Source: JAFAGX01 sp035623255 (GTDB taxonomy: Bacteria; Acidobacteriota; Terriglobia; Terriglobales; Acidobacteriaceae). From it: 13,875 nucleotides of DNA. How positions within the stretch are numbered: position 1 is the stretch's first letter; the number at the start of each line of letters is the position of its first letter. Shown here in pieces: positions 6,806 to 13,719 of the stretch. The notes below the pieces were generated by a model. That model saw only the letters and a list, made by a program, of their open reading frames with translations. It did no database searches and was not told where the DNA came from. Made by a program: the position numbers and the translations under genes. The stretch is taken from NCBI GenBank assembly GCA_035623255.1, contig DASPTU010000085.1, forward strand, positions 1 to 13,875, in the 5' to 3' direction.

Positions 6806-8413
6806 TTATTCACGTACGTCATCGAAAAATGACTTGAGTTCGTGGGAGCGCGAGGGATGGCGCAGCTTACGCAGGGCCTTGGCTTCGATCTGGCGAATGC
6901 GCTCGCGGGTGACGGCGAACGACCGGCCAACCTCCTCCAGCGTTCGCTCCGAGCCGTCCTCCATGCCAAAGCGCATCTTGATGATCTTCTCTTCCCGCGC
7001 ACTGAGAGTTCGCAACACCTGCGCGGTCCGCTCCTTCAGATTCACGTTCATGACCGCCTCGGCGGGCGAGATTCCGTTGCGGTCTTCGATGAGGTCGCTG
7101 AGGTGAGAATCCCCCTCCTCGCCAATCGGCGTCTCCAGCGAGATCGGCACGCGCATGATCTTGCGCACCTTGCGAACCTTGGCCTCGGGAATGTCCATCT
7201 GCCTAGCAATCTCTGCGGACGTAGGTTCGCGGCCCAATACCTGGACCAGTTGCCGCGAGGTGCGAATCAGCTTGTTGACGATTTCGATCATGTGCACTGG
7301 GAGGCGGATGGTGCGCGCCTGATCGGCGATCGCTCGGCTGATTGCCTGGCGAATCCACCACGTGGCATACGTGGAAAATTTGTAGCCGCGGCGGTACTCG
7401 AACTTGTCCACCGCCTTCATCAGGCCGATGTTGCCCTCCTGAATCAGGTCAAGGAACTGAAGCCCGTGGTTGCCATACTTTTTAGCGATGGAAACCACGA
7501 GCCGCAGGTTGGCCTCGATGAGCTCGTGCTTTGCCTGCTCCGCGTCCATCTCGCCCTTGATGATTTTGCACTGCGCGCGCTGTAACTCCGCGAACGTCAT
7601 GCCGGCGTCACTTTCGAGCCTTTTCATGTCGGCGCGATGCTGCCGCTGAGTGGTTCGGTAGTTTTTCTTGAGTTCCTCGCTGCGCGTGCTCGCAATCTTC
7701 TTGTCTAGGTCACTGAGCTGGCGGTCAAGCGAGCGCATGATTTCCATGGTTTTATTCACCCGGTCCGTCTGGCGCTTGTGCTCCGAGGAGGTAAAACCGA
7801 GGTTGCGGATGATGAGCGAGATCCGAACAATCTCGCGGCCCAGCTGGCATCGGCAGCGGCGGTATTTGCGCGCCTGCTTATCCGCCGAGACGGTCGCCAG
7901 CTGTCCTGCTAGCCGGCGGACTGTCTTGTAATACTGGTGCAGCTGATCGATGCGGCGCGTGATCTGCTTGACACGGGCCTGCAGAATCTCCTCCGTGATC
8001 TCTTCCTCATTGAAGACGACAGTTTCCTTAATCGAGCGTAGGCCGCGTTTCAACTCCTCGCCAATGGCCAGAACCTGGTGGATCACAATGGGCGAGCGTG
8101 AAAGCGCCTTCAACGCGGAGAGTTGTCCGCGCTCGATGCGCTTGGCGATGTCCACTTCTCCTTCGCGGGTGAGCAGAGGCGAGCCGCCCATCTCGCGCAG
8201 GTAAACGCGCACTGGATCGTTGGCCGCCTCAGGGGCGTCCGGAGCGGGGATGAGATCGATGTCCTCTGATTCCTTCGCCAGCCTTTGTTCCAGAGGCGAG
8301 TGATGTAGTAGAGGCTTGCCTTCAAGCACAGCAAGGCCCTGGGTGCGAACGGTGGTAAGCAAATCGTCTACGTCCAGTGCGGAATGGACGTCGTGTGAAA
8401 TCAGGTCATTCAC
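6806..8413 (-). CDS. rpoD: RNA polymerase primary-type sigma-70 factor
   Basis: Directs RNA polymerase to -35/-10 promoters. In the 535-residue product region 1.2 starts at DPVRVYLREMG (66-76), a long non-conserved helical region spans about 100-290, region 2 at 297-376 has NLRLVVSIAKKYGNHGLQFL and the -10-binding TYATWWIRQAISRAIADQ, region 3 is about 377-455, and region 4.2 is TLEEVGRSFAVTRERIRQIE followed by AKALRKLRHPSR. DNA-contacting motifs are canonical, so promoter preference should be housekeeping. The N-terminus is odd: only the distal part of region 1.1 (DVDDLLTTVRTQGLAVLEG) is present. The frame starts at GTG 8413 with no ribosome site and overlaps by eight bases a short ORF that does have one. 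Whether it is the only rpoD or a paralogue cannot be told here. An internal RRCRC (185-189) in the non-conserved region is unusual. Confidence 0.93.
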   Translation of the reverse strand: MNDLISHDVHSALDVDDLLTTVRTQGLAVLEGKPLLHHSPLEQRLAKESEDIDLIPAPDAPEAANDPVRVYLREMGGSPLLTREGEVDIAKRIERGQLSALKALSRSPIVIHQVLAIGEELKRGLRSIKETVVFNEEEITEEILQARVKQITRRIDQLHQYYKTVRRLAGQLATVSADKQARKYRRCRCQLGREIVRISLIIRNLGFTSSEHKRQTDRVNKTMEIMRSLDRQLSDLDKKIASTRSEELKKNYRTTQRQHRADMKRLESDAGMTFAELQRAQCKIIKGEMDAEQAKHELIEANLRLVVSIAKKYGNHGLQFLDLIQEGNIGLMKAVDKFEYRRGYKFSTYATWWIRQAISRAIADQARTIRLPVHMIEIVNKLIRTSRQLVQVLGREPTSAEIARQMDIPEAKVRKVRKIMRVPISLETPIGEEGDSHLSDLIEDRNGISPAEAVMNVNLKERTAQVLRTLSAREEKIIKMRFGMEDGSERTLEEVGRSFAVTRERIRQIEAKALRKLRHPSRSHELKSFFDDVRE

Positions 8414-8483
8414 TGGTTGTCCGTGGGGTAGCCCTTTTCTTTCCCTTCGGCGGCATTACTTTCCTAAGGTCATCCATAGCCAT
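8406..8483 (-). CDS. 25-residue ORF before the sigma factor; possible original N-terminus
   Basis: ATG 8483 lies six bases after AAAAGGAT, the only good ribosome site in front of the sigma factor. The ORF encodes MAMDDLRKVMPPKGKKRATP and five more residues (RTTSE), then stops at TGA 8408-8406, overlapping the sigma GTG as GTGAATGA. The basic, Lys-rich content is typical of RpoD N-terminal extensions. If one copy of a duplicated GTGAA had been lost at the junction, the two frames would once have been continuous (TTSE followed directly by VNDLISHDV). So it is either a coupled leader peptide that sets sigma translation, or the 5' end of a gene broken by a short-repeat deletion. Confidence 0.55.
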   Translation of the reverse strand: MAMDDLRKVMPPKGKKRATPRTTSE

Positions 8484-9338
8484 GCGGATCCTTTTCGGTG
8501 CCGGCCCGCATGGAGAGAGCAGGCTCTGTTGATCTGGAGCGGCAACTTCAGCAGAAAGCGAGAATTCCGGACTCAATTATGCTAGCACGACGTCCCAGGA
8601 TCTCCAATTTTCCACAATACCTACCTACGTCACGTTTTAGCTCTGCCTGCGATGAAAGGACGTTTGGGGGGTGAAAGAGAGAAATCCCAAGCTTAAAACT
8701 GGTGGCATTTAGTTCCAAACTTGGTTCCGTACGCAAGCTGTAACAACTCCTGGTGGGCCCTTTTCCTAAACATCCGGACCGCTAGGTAGATCACCACAAT
8801 TATTATGATCTCGACCACACTCGTGAGTGTCATTGCACGGCATCCCAAACGCAGCCCAATTGTCCCCACCGATCCCCAAATCAAGCAGCAATCAGGTGGC
8901 AGGACTGGACTAAACGTGCTTACCGAACAAATGGGCGACATCAATATTTTCCCAGCCAGGATTCCGGGCGCCAGTCCACGACTTGGACTCCGTGGCGCGC
9001 GTCAAGCGTACAGCGGGTCAAAATCAAAGTAACGAATCTCGGCAAGTGAGGGCACTTGGACGGGCCGTCCCTGCGCAATCCGTAAACTCTCGTTGCAGTG
9101 TGGGGACTTTGCGCCGTCCTGAGCTGTACCCAGAGAGCCAACAAGCCAGAGAAGGTATTACCACAACTCTTTTCTTCATCTCGGACAGTCCCTTTGTGAC
9201 CGATCCTCGCAACATCGTCAGGATGTGGAATCCCGAAATCTAAGCTCTATGCTGTCTTGATTTTGAATAGCATCGCCCGGCCCGATCTGGCGCTAAGTTT
9301 GGTGGCGCGGCCCGATGCGACCAAGACGTAGAGTGCAT
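8484..9338. other. Gene-poor region upstream of the sigma factor
   Basis: Apart from a doubtful 46-residue membrane ORF, no frame here looks coding on either strand. A weak minus-strand promoter (TTGGAG, 17 bases, TAGCAT) lies around 8580-8610 in the right direction for the sigma factor, but only about half the consensus bases match. No long repeats or T-runs were noticed. Confidence 0.4.
8693..8833 (-). CDS. Possible small single-pass membrane protein
   Basis: Starting at ATG 8833, 46 residues read MTLTSVVEIIIIVVIYLAVR then MFRKRAHQE and a polar tail. Residues 5-19 form a clear hydrophobic helix followed at once by Arg/Lys, the positive-inside pattern of a single-pass inner-membrane miniprotein with its C-terminus in the cytoplasm. 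The ribosome site is weak (GGGAT, 11 bases away). The in-frame upstream extension to 8944 looks unlike protein. Small membrane ORFs like this can arise by chance, so this is a low-confidence call without known relatives. Confidence 0.35.
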   Translation of the reverse strand: MTLTSVVEIIIIVVIYLAVRMFRKRAHQELLQLAYGTKFGTKCHQF

Positions 9339-9564
9339 TCAACGGTCGAAGTATTCGCCAAACAGATCGGGGCGATGCCCTTGTGACTTCAGAGTTTGCA
9401 CGGTTACCCGTTTACCTTTGAATTCTTGGCTAATCACGTCAGGCGCTTCGCTCTGCAAAAGGGTCACTGCAAAATTCCTCAACGACCTCTGGGCTCTGGG
9501 CAACAACCAGGTAGCCATCATCGGCGGAGAAGACATAATAGTTACGACGATCGCCTTTTGCCAA
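9339..9564 (-). pseudogene. Frameshifted small ORF after the zinc-ribbon gene
   Basis: One frame (codon ends at 9439) reads, from a possible TTG at 9564, LAKGDRRNYYVFSADDGYLV and VAQSPEVVEEF, which looks like a real protein, then deteriorates and stops. The neighbouring frame looks natural exactly from there on: AVTLLQSEAPDVISQEFKGK, RVTVQTLKSQGHRPDLFGEY, FDR and stop at 9339. Removing one T from the four-T run (complement of 9471-9474) joins them into about 74 residues. An extra base in a homopolymer, real or from sequencing, is the simple reading. Removing also one A from the run at 9556-9559 would fuse this to the zinc-ribbon protein as one protein of about 130 residues. I do not recognise the family. 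Confidence 0.45.
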
Positions 9565-9733
9565 CGTGTGACCGCATCTCCACGCACATCGAGCAATGAC
9601 ACTTGAAGTTCTTATCACTGGGAGCTGTTATATGGCCACACTTCTCGCAAACGAAACATCCAACTGCAACGGCCACCATCGCCATGAACTCGCTGCCTGA
9701 AACACAGTGAGGGCAGCGAACTGCGGCCTCCAC
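9542..9733 (-). CDS. Small zinc-ribbon protein
   Basis: The 63-residue product has CPHC (7-10), CEKCGH (29-34) and a third CHCSMC cluster (45-50), seven cysteines and nearby histidines: a zinc ribbon with an extra knuckle. Start: AAGGAG directly touches ATG 9739, too close to serve it, but is six bases from in-frame GTG 9733 (MEAAVRCPHC), which I prefer; ATG would add two residues. It follows the slipin stop by 70 bases on the same strand and may share its transcript. Possible roles include protein-protein or nucleic-acid contact; none can be assigned. The C-terminus may be truncated by an indel, since a good-looking sequence follows in another frame. Confidence 0.65.
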   Translation of the reverse strand: MEAAVRCPHCVSGSEFMAMVAVAVGCFVCEKCGHITAPSDKNFKCHCSMCVEMRSHVGKRRSS

Positions 9734-9803
9734 CAGCATCTCCTTTTTCAGTGTTTTGTTCTGCCTGCGAAGTGTGCCAGCTTTTCCCTGCGACTCTCCA
9801 AGT

Positions 9804-10577
9804 CTATCGTGAAGCCCTGGGCTCCGACTCTGTCGCTGATTTAGTGATGCGTGAAAATATGTCCACCGGCACCGGGAAAACCAAGGTAGTGTTTTTCTCC
9901 ACTCCAATTTCGGTTAAGGTCTGGAGATAGCGCAACTGGATGCTGACCGGTTCCTCGGCTAGCAAGCGGGCCGCATCTACCAACCGCTGTGCCGCCGAGA
10001 ACTCGCCTTCAGCGTGGATGATCTTGGACCGCTTCTCGCGTTCCGCCTCTGCCTGCTTGGCCATGGCCCGGAGCATCGACTCCGGCAAATCCACCTGCTT
10101 TACCTCTACATTCACCACTTTCACACCCCATGGGGCGGTGTGGGTGTCGAGTATGCTCTGCAGGCGCATGTTGATCTTTTCCCGATGCGCCAGCAATTCA
10201 TCCAATTCCGCCTCGCCGAGGACAGAGCGCAGTGTGGTCTGGGCAAATTGCGAGGTCTGGTTCACGTAGTCAGACACCTCGACGACCGCCTGCCGCGGGT
10301 CGATTACGCGCAGGAAGATAACTGCGTTCACCTTCAATGTGACGTTGTCGCGGGTAATGATGTCCTGGGGCTTTACCTCGAGCGCCTCCTGGCGCAGGGA
10401 AATCCGAACCATGCGGTCGACCGGGAAAAACACCAGGATGATACCTGGTCCTTTGGCACGCGGTAGCAATCGGCCTAGGCGAAAGATCACACCCCGCTCG
10501 TATTCACGAAGGATCTTGATCGAGCTGAGAACGTACAAAACAACGATGATGGCAGCAATAGCCGGAATTGGAATCAT
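9804..10577 (-). CDS. Slipin, SPFH/band 7 membrane protein
   Basis: A stomatin-like protein of 257 residues that organises membrane microdomains. An N-terminal hydrophobic hairpin segment (IPAIAAIIVVLYVLSSI, 3-19) anchors it; the SPFH domain follows with the family signatures REYERGVIFRLGR (24-36), GPGIILVFFPVDR, IITRDNVTLKVNAVIFLRV, and later TLRSVLGEAELDELL and KVVNVEVKQVDLPESMLRAM. The coiled-coil AEAEREKRSKIIHAEGEFSA and C-terminal YLQTLTEIGVEKNTTLVFPV are typical of bacterial slipins. ATG 10577 has a strong site (GGAGG, six bases upstream). Bacterial slipin genes usually sit beside an NfeD-type partner gene; none is seen within the window, and the downstream neighbour is a zinc-ribbon protein instead. 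Confidence 0.95.
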   Translation of the reverse strand: MIPIPAIAAIIVVLYVLSSIKILREYERGVIFRLGRLLPRAKGPGIILVFFPVDRMVRISLRQEALEVKPQDIITRDNVTLKVNAVIFLRVIDPRQAVVEVSDYVNQTSQFAQTTLRSVLGEAELDELLAHREKINMRLQSILDTHTAPWGVKVVNVEVKQVDLPESMLRAMAKQAEAEREKRSKIIHAEGEFSAAQRLVDAARLLAEEPVSIQLRYLQTLTEIGVEKNTTLVFPVPVDIFSRITKSATESEPRASR

Positions 10578-10937
10578 CTGCTACCTCCAGCAACGCTAAT
10601 CGACGACCGCTTCTGGCGCAGCCTGTAGCATTGTAGGTCACGGAACTCGCGCCGGCCGGCAAAGCACGGTCCAGCCGGAAGCCTTGCAAAGGTCAAAGGT
10701 GGCCACGTCCCCATCGACTCCACATCGGGTAAGTTTGAAAATCTCAGGACTCTTGGATTCACCGGACGCTCGAAATCTGCTCAACCTAGACAGCCATTCC
10801 GTAGAGACTCCCAAACGCCGATCTCGCACTCCGGGAACCGGTTCTTAAATTACTCTGAAACGGATTCAGGAAGAAGTGAATGTAGAAGGATGCCGCGTCA
10901 TGATCGAACGCTACGGGGTATCTAGTCGACTGCGGCA
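10578..10937. other. Intergenic stretch between acyltransferase and slipin genes
   Basis: Short frames of about 60 codons occur but none looks like protein. Only the slipin ribosome site at its left edge is recognisable; no convincing terminator for the acyltransferase or promoter for slipin was found. Confidence 0.4.
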
Positions 10938-12287
10938 CTAAGACACCGGCCGGCCCAATCCCGCAGCATAAAGACCGCATAGTGCCTGATTGAAAGCCGC
11001 GATATCGTCAAACTTGGGATGATTGGTGAACAGCGAAATTACATCGCCGCGGTCACCGAGAACATCCTCGGCAAATCCCTGAAGGGCCTTCTTCGGCCCC
11101 GTTTCCACGAAAACGCGGGCGCCCGCACGGTACAGCGTAAGCAGACCCTGGACAAATTGCACCGGAGATGCGACTTGCCGCGTCAGGAGATCCACCATCT
11201 GTGAAGTGGCGTCCGGTCCAGTGGGATAAAACTCGCCGTTCACGTTCGCTACAACCGGGACCCGCGGTGATTGCAGACGCCGTCGCTCCAGAGTTCGTCG
11301 CAGTGGTTCGCTGTACGGAGCCACAATCGAGGTGTGGAAAGCGTTGCTCACCGGCAACGGGATGGCGTCGTAGCCCTCTTTCAGGAAAAGGTCGATCGCT
11401 TGCTCAATCGCCTGACTGGCTCCGCCAAGGACTGCTTGGTGATAACTGTTGACATTGGCGATCACTATGTAGCCCGGAATCGTCTTCAGGCCTCGCTCAA
11501 TCTCCTCCATCGGCGCGAAGATGGCGGCCATGCGGCCGGTTTCCATGGTTATGCCTGTGGCCTCACGGCTTCGGGCACTGACTACGTCCAAGGCGTCCTC
11601 GAAGGAAAGAGCGCCGCACGCTACCAAAGCGCCGTATTCACCCACACTATGGCCCATCACCATGTCCGGCCGGATATCATACGCCGCTAAGAGGCGGGTC
11701 AGCGCGATGTCGCTCGCTATTACGGCAGGCTGAGTAATGGCCGTTCGGGATAGCTCTTTTTCGGCGCGAGCCACCGCGGCGGCGTCGGTTTGATCAACAA
11801 ATAAGAACTCGCTGAGGGGCTGGCCGAGCAGCGGAGTCATAATGCGGTCGGCTTCGGCAAAAGTATCAGCCACAATCGGTTCGGCGGCGGCGAGCACTCG
11901 CAGCATGTTTAGGTATTGCGAGCCTTGACCGGTATATAGAAATGCTACTTTCTTGGCAGGGCCGTGGCCGCTGAAGATGCCCTGGGCTCGCAGAAGCTTC
12001 CATAGCGGCGCTTGGTTCGCCGTTAGAGCTGTGAGAGCCTTCGCCGATTTGGCCGCTAAGTCGGAGGCGCCCCTATAATCGATTGCCAGGCGTTCAGATG
12101 CACACAGATCCGCTTCAGCCGGCGCGCTCGGTCTCGGTGCGTGGCCTGCTTCCGCGCTCTTCTGGATGGAGCGCAGACGCTCAGCCAACGCACTTTCGGA
12201 AACGGCCCCGACCAGCAGGGTGCCCTGCAACGGCGCTTTGCGGGAGGAACCAATCGAAGAAGAATTCGGCGAGAAGTCGACATCCAC
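10938..12287 (-). CDS. Free-standing acyltransferase of PKS/PUFA-synthase type
   Basis: Transfers a malonyl-type acyl group from CoA to an acyl carrier protein. The 449-residue product contains TGQGSQ (119-124), the nucleophile motif GHSVGEY with Ser214, Arg239 (25 residues later, the usual carboxylate-binding position), NAFH with His318, and FVETGPKKAL near 394-402. NAFH resembles the malonyl-type HAFH rather than the methylmalonyl-type YASH. The preceding linker (ERLAIDYRGASDLAAKSAKA and NQAPLWKLLRAQGIFSGHGP) matches acyltransferase domains inside large iterative synthases, not FabD. Yet it is a separate gene: GTG 12287 has the site GAGGAG eight bases upstream, and the frame ends just after the domain. 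No ketosynthase, ACP or reductase is nearby, so it may act in trans or be a remnant that still translates. Confidence 0.9.
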   Translation of the reverse strand: MDVDFSPNSSSIGSSRKAPLQGTLLVGAVSESALAERLRSIQKSAEAGHAPRPSAPAEADLCASERLAIDYRGASDLAAKSAKALTALTANQAPLWKLLRAQGIFSGHGPAKKVAFLYTGQGSQYLNMLRVLAAAEPIVADTFAEADRIMTPLLGQPLSEFLFVDQTDAAAVARAEKELSRTAITQPAVIASDIALTRLLAAYDIRPDMVMGHSVGEYGALVACGALSFEDALDVVSARSREATGITMETGRMAAIFAPMEEIERGLKTIPGYIVIANVNSYHQAVLGGASQAIEQAIDLFLKEGYDAIPLPVSNAFHTSIVAPYSEPLRRTLERRRLQSPRVPVVANVNGEFYPTGPDATSQMVDLLTRQVASPVQFVQGLLTLYRAGARVFVETGPKKALQGFAEDVLGDRGDVISLFTNHPKFDDIAAFNQALCGLYAAGLGRPVS

Positions 12288-12330
12288 AGCGGTAACTCCT
12301 CTCTTTGCGCTTAGGTCTGAGCAGTGCAGA

Positions 12331-12516
12331 CTAGCTTTTCAACTCCGAAAAACTGAAGACTCTCGATCCGCGATGTTTGCTTTCCTGAATGTGATCCCAG
12401 ACCAAACGATCGGCAAGCCAGGCGGCCTGCCATTCGGCGAGGCTTGCGCCCTGGGTCGCTGGCGGTTGGCATGTGGCAAAGCGCGCACTGCATTGCTCAC
12501 AGGCGACCACCTTCAT
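12331..12516 (-). CDS. Small C2H2-like zinc-binding protein
   Basis: From ATG 12516 the 61-residue product starts MKVVACEQCSARF and contains the conserved-looking segment WLADRLVWDHIQESKHRGS. Cys6, Cys9, His42 and His48 could form one zinc site. I recall similar short proteins with the WDHIQExKH ending in Acidobacteriota, of unknown function. The longer frame from a TTG at 12711 adds 65 residues that look non-coding. No ribosome site precedes ATG 12516, which lowers confidence in the start. The stop is 43 bases before the acyltransferase GTG, so the two could share a transcript. Confidence 0.6.
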   Translation of the reverse strand: MKVVACEQCSARFATCQPPATQGASLAEWQAAWLADRLVWDHIQESKHRGSRVFSFSELKS

Positions 12517-12870
12517 GACGACAGCGACAGCATTGGGGATGTCCGCGTTGTTCCCCCGCAACCGTTTTGCGGTTCCGGCGGACTGCGGCTGCACTTTGAT
12601 CCGCGGAGGCGTCACTGCTTCGGTCCCCCCCGGTACAAAACCGGCACTTGCTGTTGACCATAGGCTTCCGATGAACCAATTTAATTCATCTGAAGCTGAG
12701 GAGAACGGCAAATTTAAAGATGGAGAGTAGTACGGTCACTTCAACTTGGAGGAGCTGCGCAGCGCAGTTGAGACCATCAGCAGGCCCGAAATTCGCGTGG
12801 GGTCCCCGGTATTTCCCCCTGGTATTTCGGAGGAACAGGGAAAGGGTCGGGCTAACACTAAAACAAAGAA
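12517..12870. other. Intergenic stretch
   Basis: No supported gene. It holds a short self-complementary run (CTGCGCAGCGCAG around 12756-12768) and two copies of GGTATTTC about a dozen bases apart (near 12807 and 12820). Frames reading across it into the tRNA are artefacts. Confidence 0.4.
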
Positions 12871-12950
<80 letters not shown>

Positions 12951-12996
12951 AGTCAAGTATAACAAAACATGTGCTAGAGGGGTGCGGAATGTGGAC

Positions 12997-13160
12997 TCAT
13001 TTTGCACCCCGTTGTACCTGGTTCACGGACAATTTCACGGACAATACGATGTTGCCGCTGAGATCCACAGCCATTTGCGCGAAATAGGCGTTCGGACTAG
13101 AGAGGTTCTTGGGGGTGGAAAAGATACCATCGGTGGAGCGGCTAAACAGAATGTTCCTCG
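12997..13160 (-). pseudogene. Relic of a BNR/sialidase-like repeat protein
   Basis: A minus-strand frame contains NILFSRSTDG-IFSTPKNLSS followed by AQMAVDLSGNI. This matches the repeat unit FSRSTDGG...FSTPKNLS...IAVDSSGNI that I know from secreted exo-alpha-sialidase/BNR-type beta-propeller proteins of Acidobacteriota. Only about one repeat remains; the GGAT between STDG and FSTPK is missing, no start or signal peptide is present, and the frame ends at TGA 12997 soon after the duplicated 12-mer. It is a fragment left by deletion or rearrangement, with no expected function. Confidence 0.6.
13022..13045. repeat. Perfect tandem duplication of a 12-mer
   Basis: TTCACGGACAAT occurs twice in direct succession. 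It lies inside the BNR relic and, being a multiple of three, keeps its frame (LSVKLSV). A slippage event is the simple explanation. Confidence 0.85.
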
Positions 13161-13590
13161 CAGGAGTCGTGCTTGCCTGCGGCACAGCGGATGATGTGAA
13201 CTCGCCAGCCGAAAACGATGCTGCCCATGACTAAGGTCGCGTGGAGAGAAAACCAATGGCCACTCTAAACCCGATCCCAATGTCCCCATGAAAAACCGAA
13301 ACTTGGGCAAGTTCGCGAGTTCTGAGAAAAATGGGCTGCAGTCTCGGTAAACCCATTATTTGCATTAAGTTATACATAAAACCGCCATAAATCGCGTTTA
13401 AACGTGTTTCCTGGGAAGACCCACCCAAACCCCTATCCCACCCCTAGACCGCGGTCCTGGTGCGTTCTAGAGGGCTTTACAGCTGGATTACAGGATCGGT
13501 TAGACCCCCTGATTCCACCCTCCAGATTCAGGGAGAACCGGCCCTCAACCCAAACGCACGAAACAGTCGCGATTTTTGAGAGGTCATCCG
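13161..13590. other. Gene-free stretch before the recombinase
   Basis: No coding frame is convincing on either strand. A ten-base palindrome GACCGCGGTC lies at 13447-13456, flanked by CTAGA (13444-13448) and TCTAG (13466-13470), which could fold as a larger interrupted dyad. The AT-rich run 13355-13400 contrasts with the flanks. Confidence 0.4.
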
Positions 13591-13610
13591 TAGCTTGAAG
13601 CTAATACAAT
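13591..13610 (+). promoter_or_regulatory. Palindrome next to a possible -10 box before the recombinase
   Basis: TAGCTT-G-AAGCTA (13591-13603) is a perfect dyad with six-base arms; one base later TACAAT (13605-13610) fits a -10 box with one mismatch. No -35 is found at the normal distance. The dyad's position would suit an operator or a recombinase-binding half-site pair. Confidence 0.4.
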
Positions 13611-13650
13611 TTCCATGTGAAGCGTACACACAACCGAGGGTAACGAACCG

Positions 13651-13719
13651 ATGAATATCGCATTTTGGCTAAGACCTACAGACGAAGTGAAACGCTCGGT
13701 AAAGGAGACCCAGGGATGA
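13651..13719 (+). CDS. 22-residue leader ORF coupled to the recombinase
   Basis: ATG 13651 follows GAGGG (13636-13640) by ten bases and encodes MNIAFWLRPTDEVKRSVKET-QG. Its TGA (13717-13719) overlaps the recombinase ATG (13716) as ATGA. The recombinase ribosome site AAAGGAG lies inside this ORF, so ribosomes translating the leader would pass over it. It could be a translational coupling device or simply a chance frame; the sequence is not one I recognise. Confidence 0.4.
   Translation: MNIAFWLRPTDEVKRSVKETQG

Noticed and set aside
6842..7585. 247-codon plus-strand ORF inside the sigma factor gene
   Set aside because: Shadow of rpoD in the reverse strand; composition follows the antisense codons and no family resemblance is seen.
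12331..12711. Full 126-codon version of the small C2H2 gene
   Set aside because: The first 65 codons start at TTG without a ribosome site and do not look like protein; only the part from ATG 12516 does.
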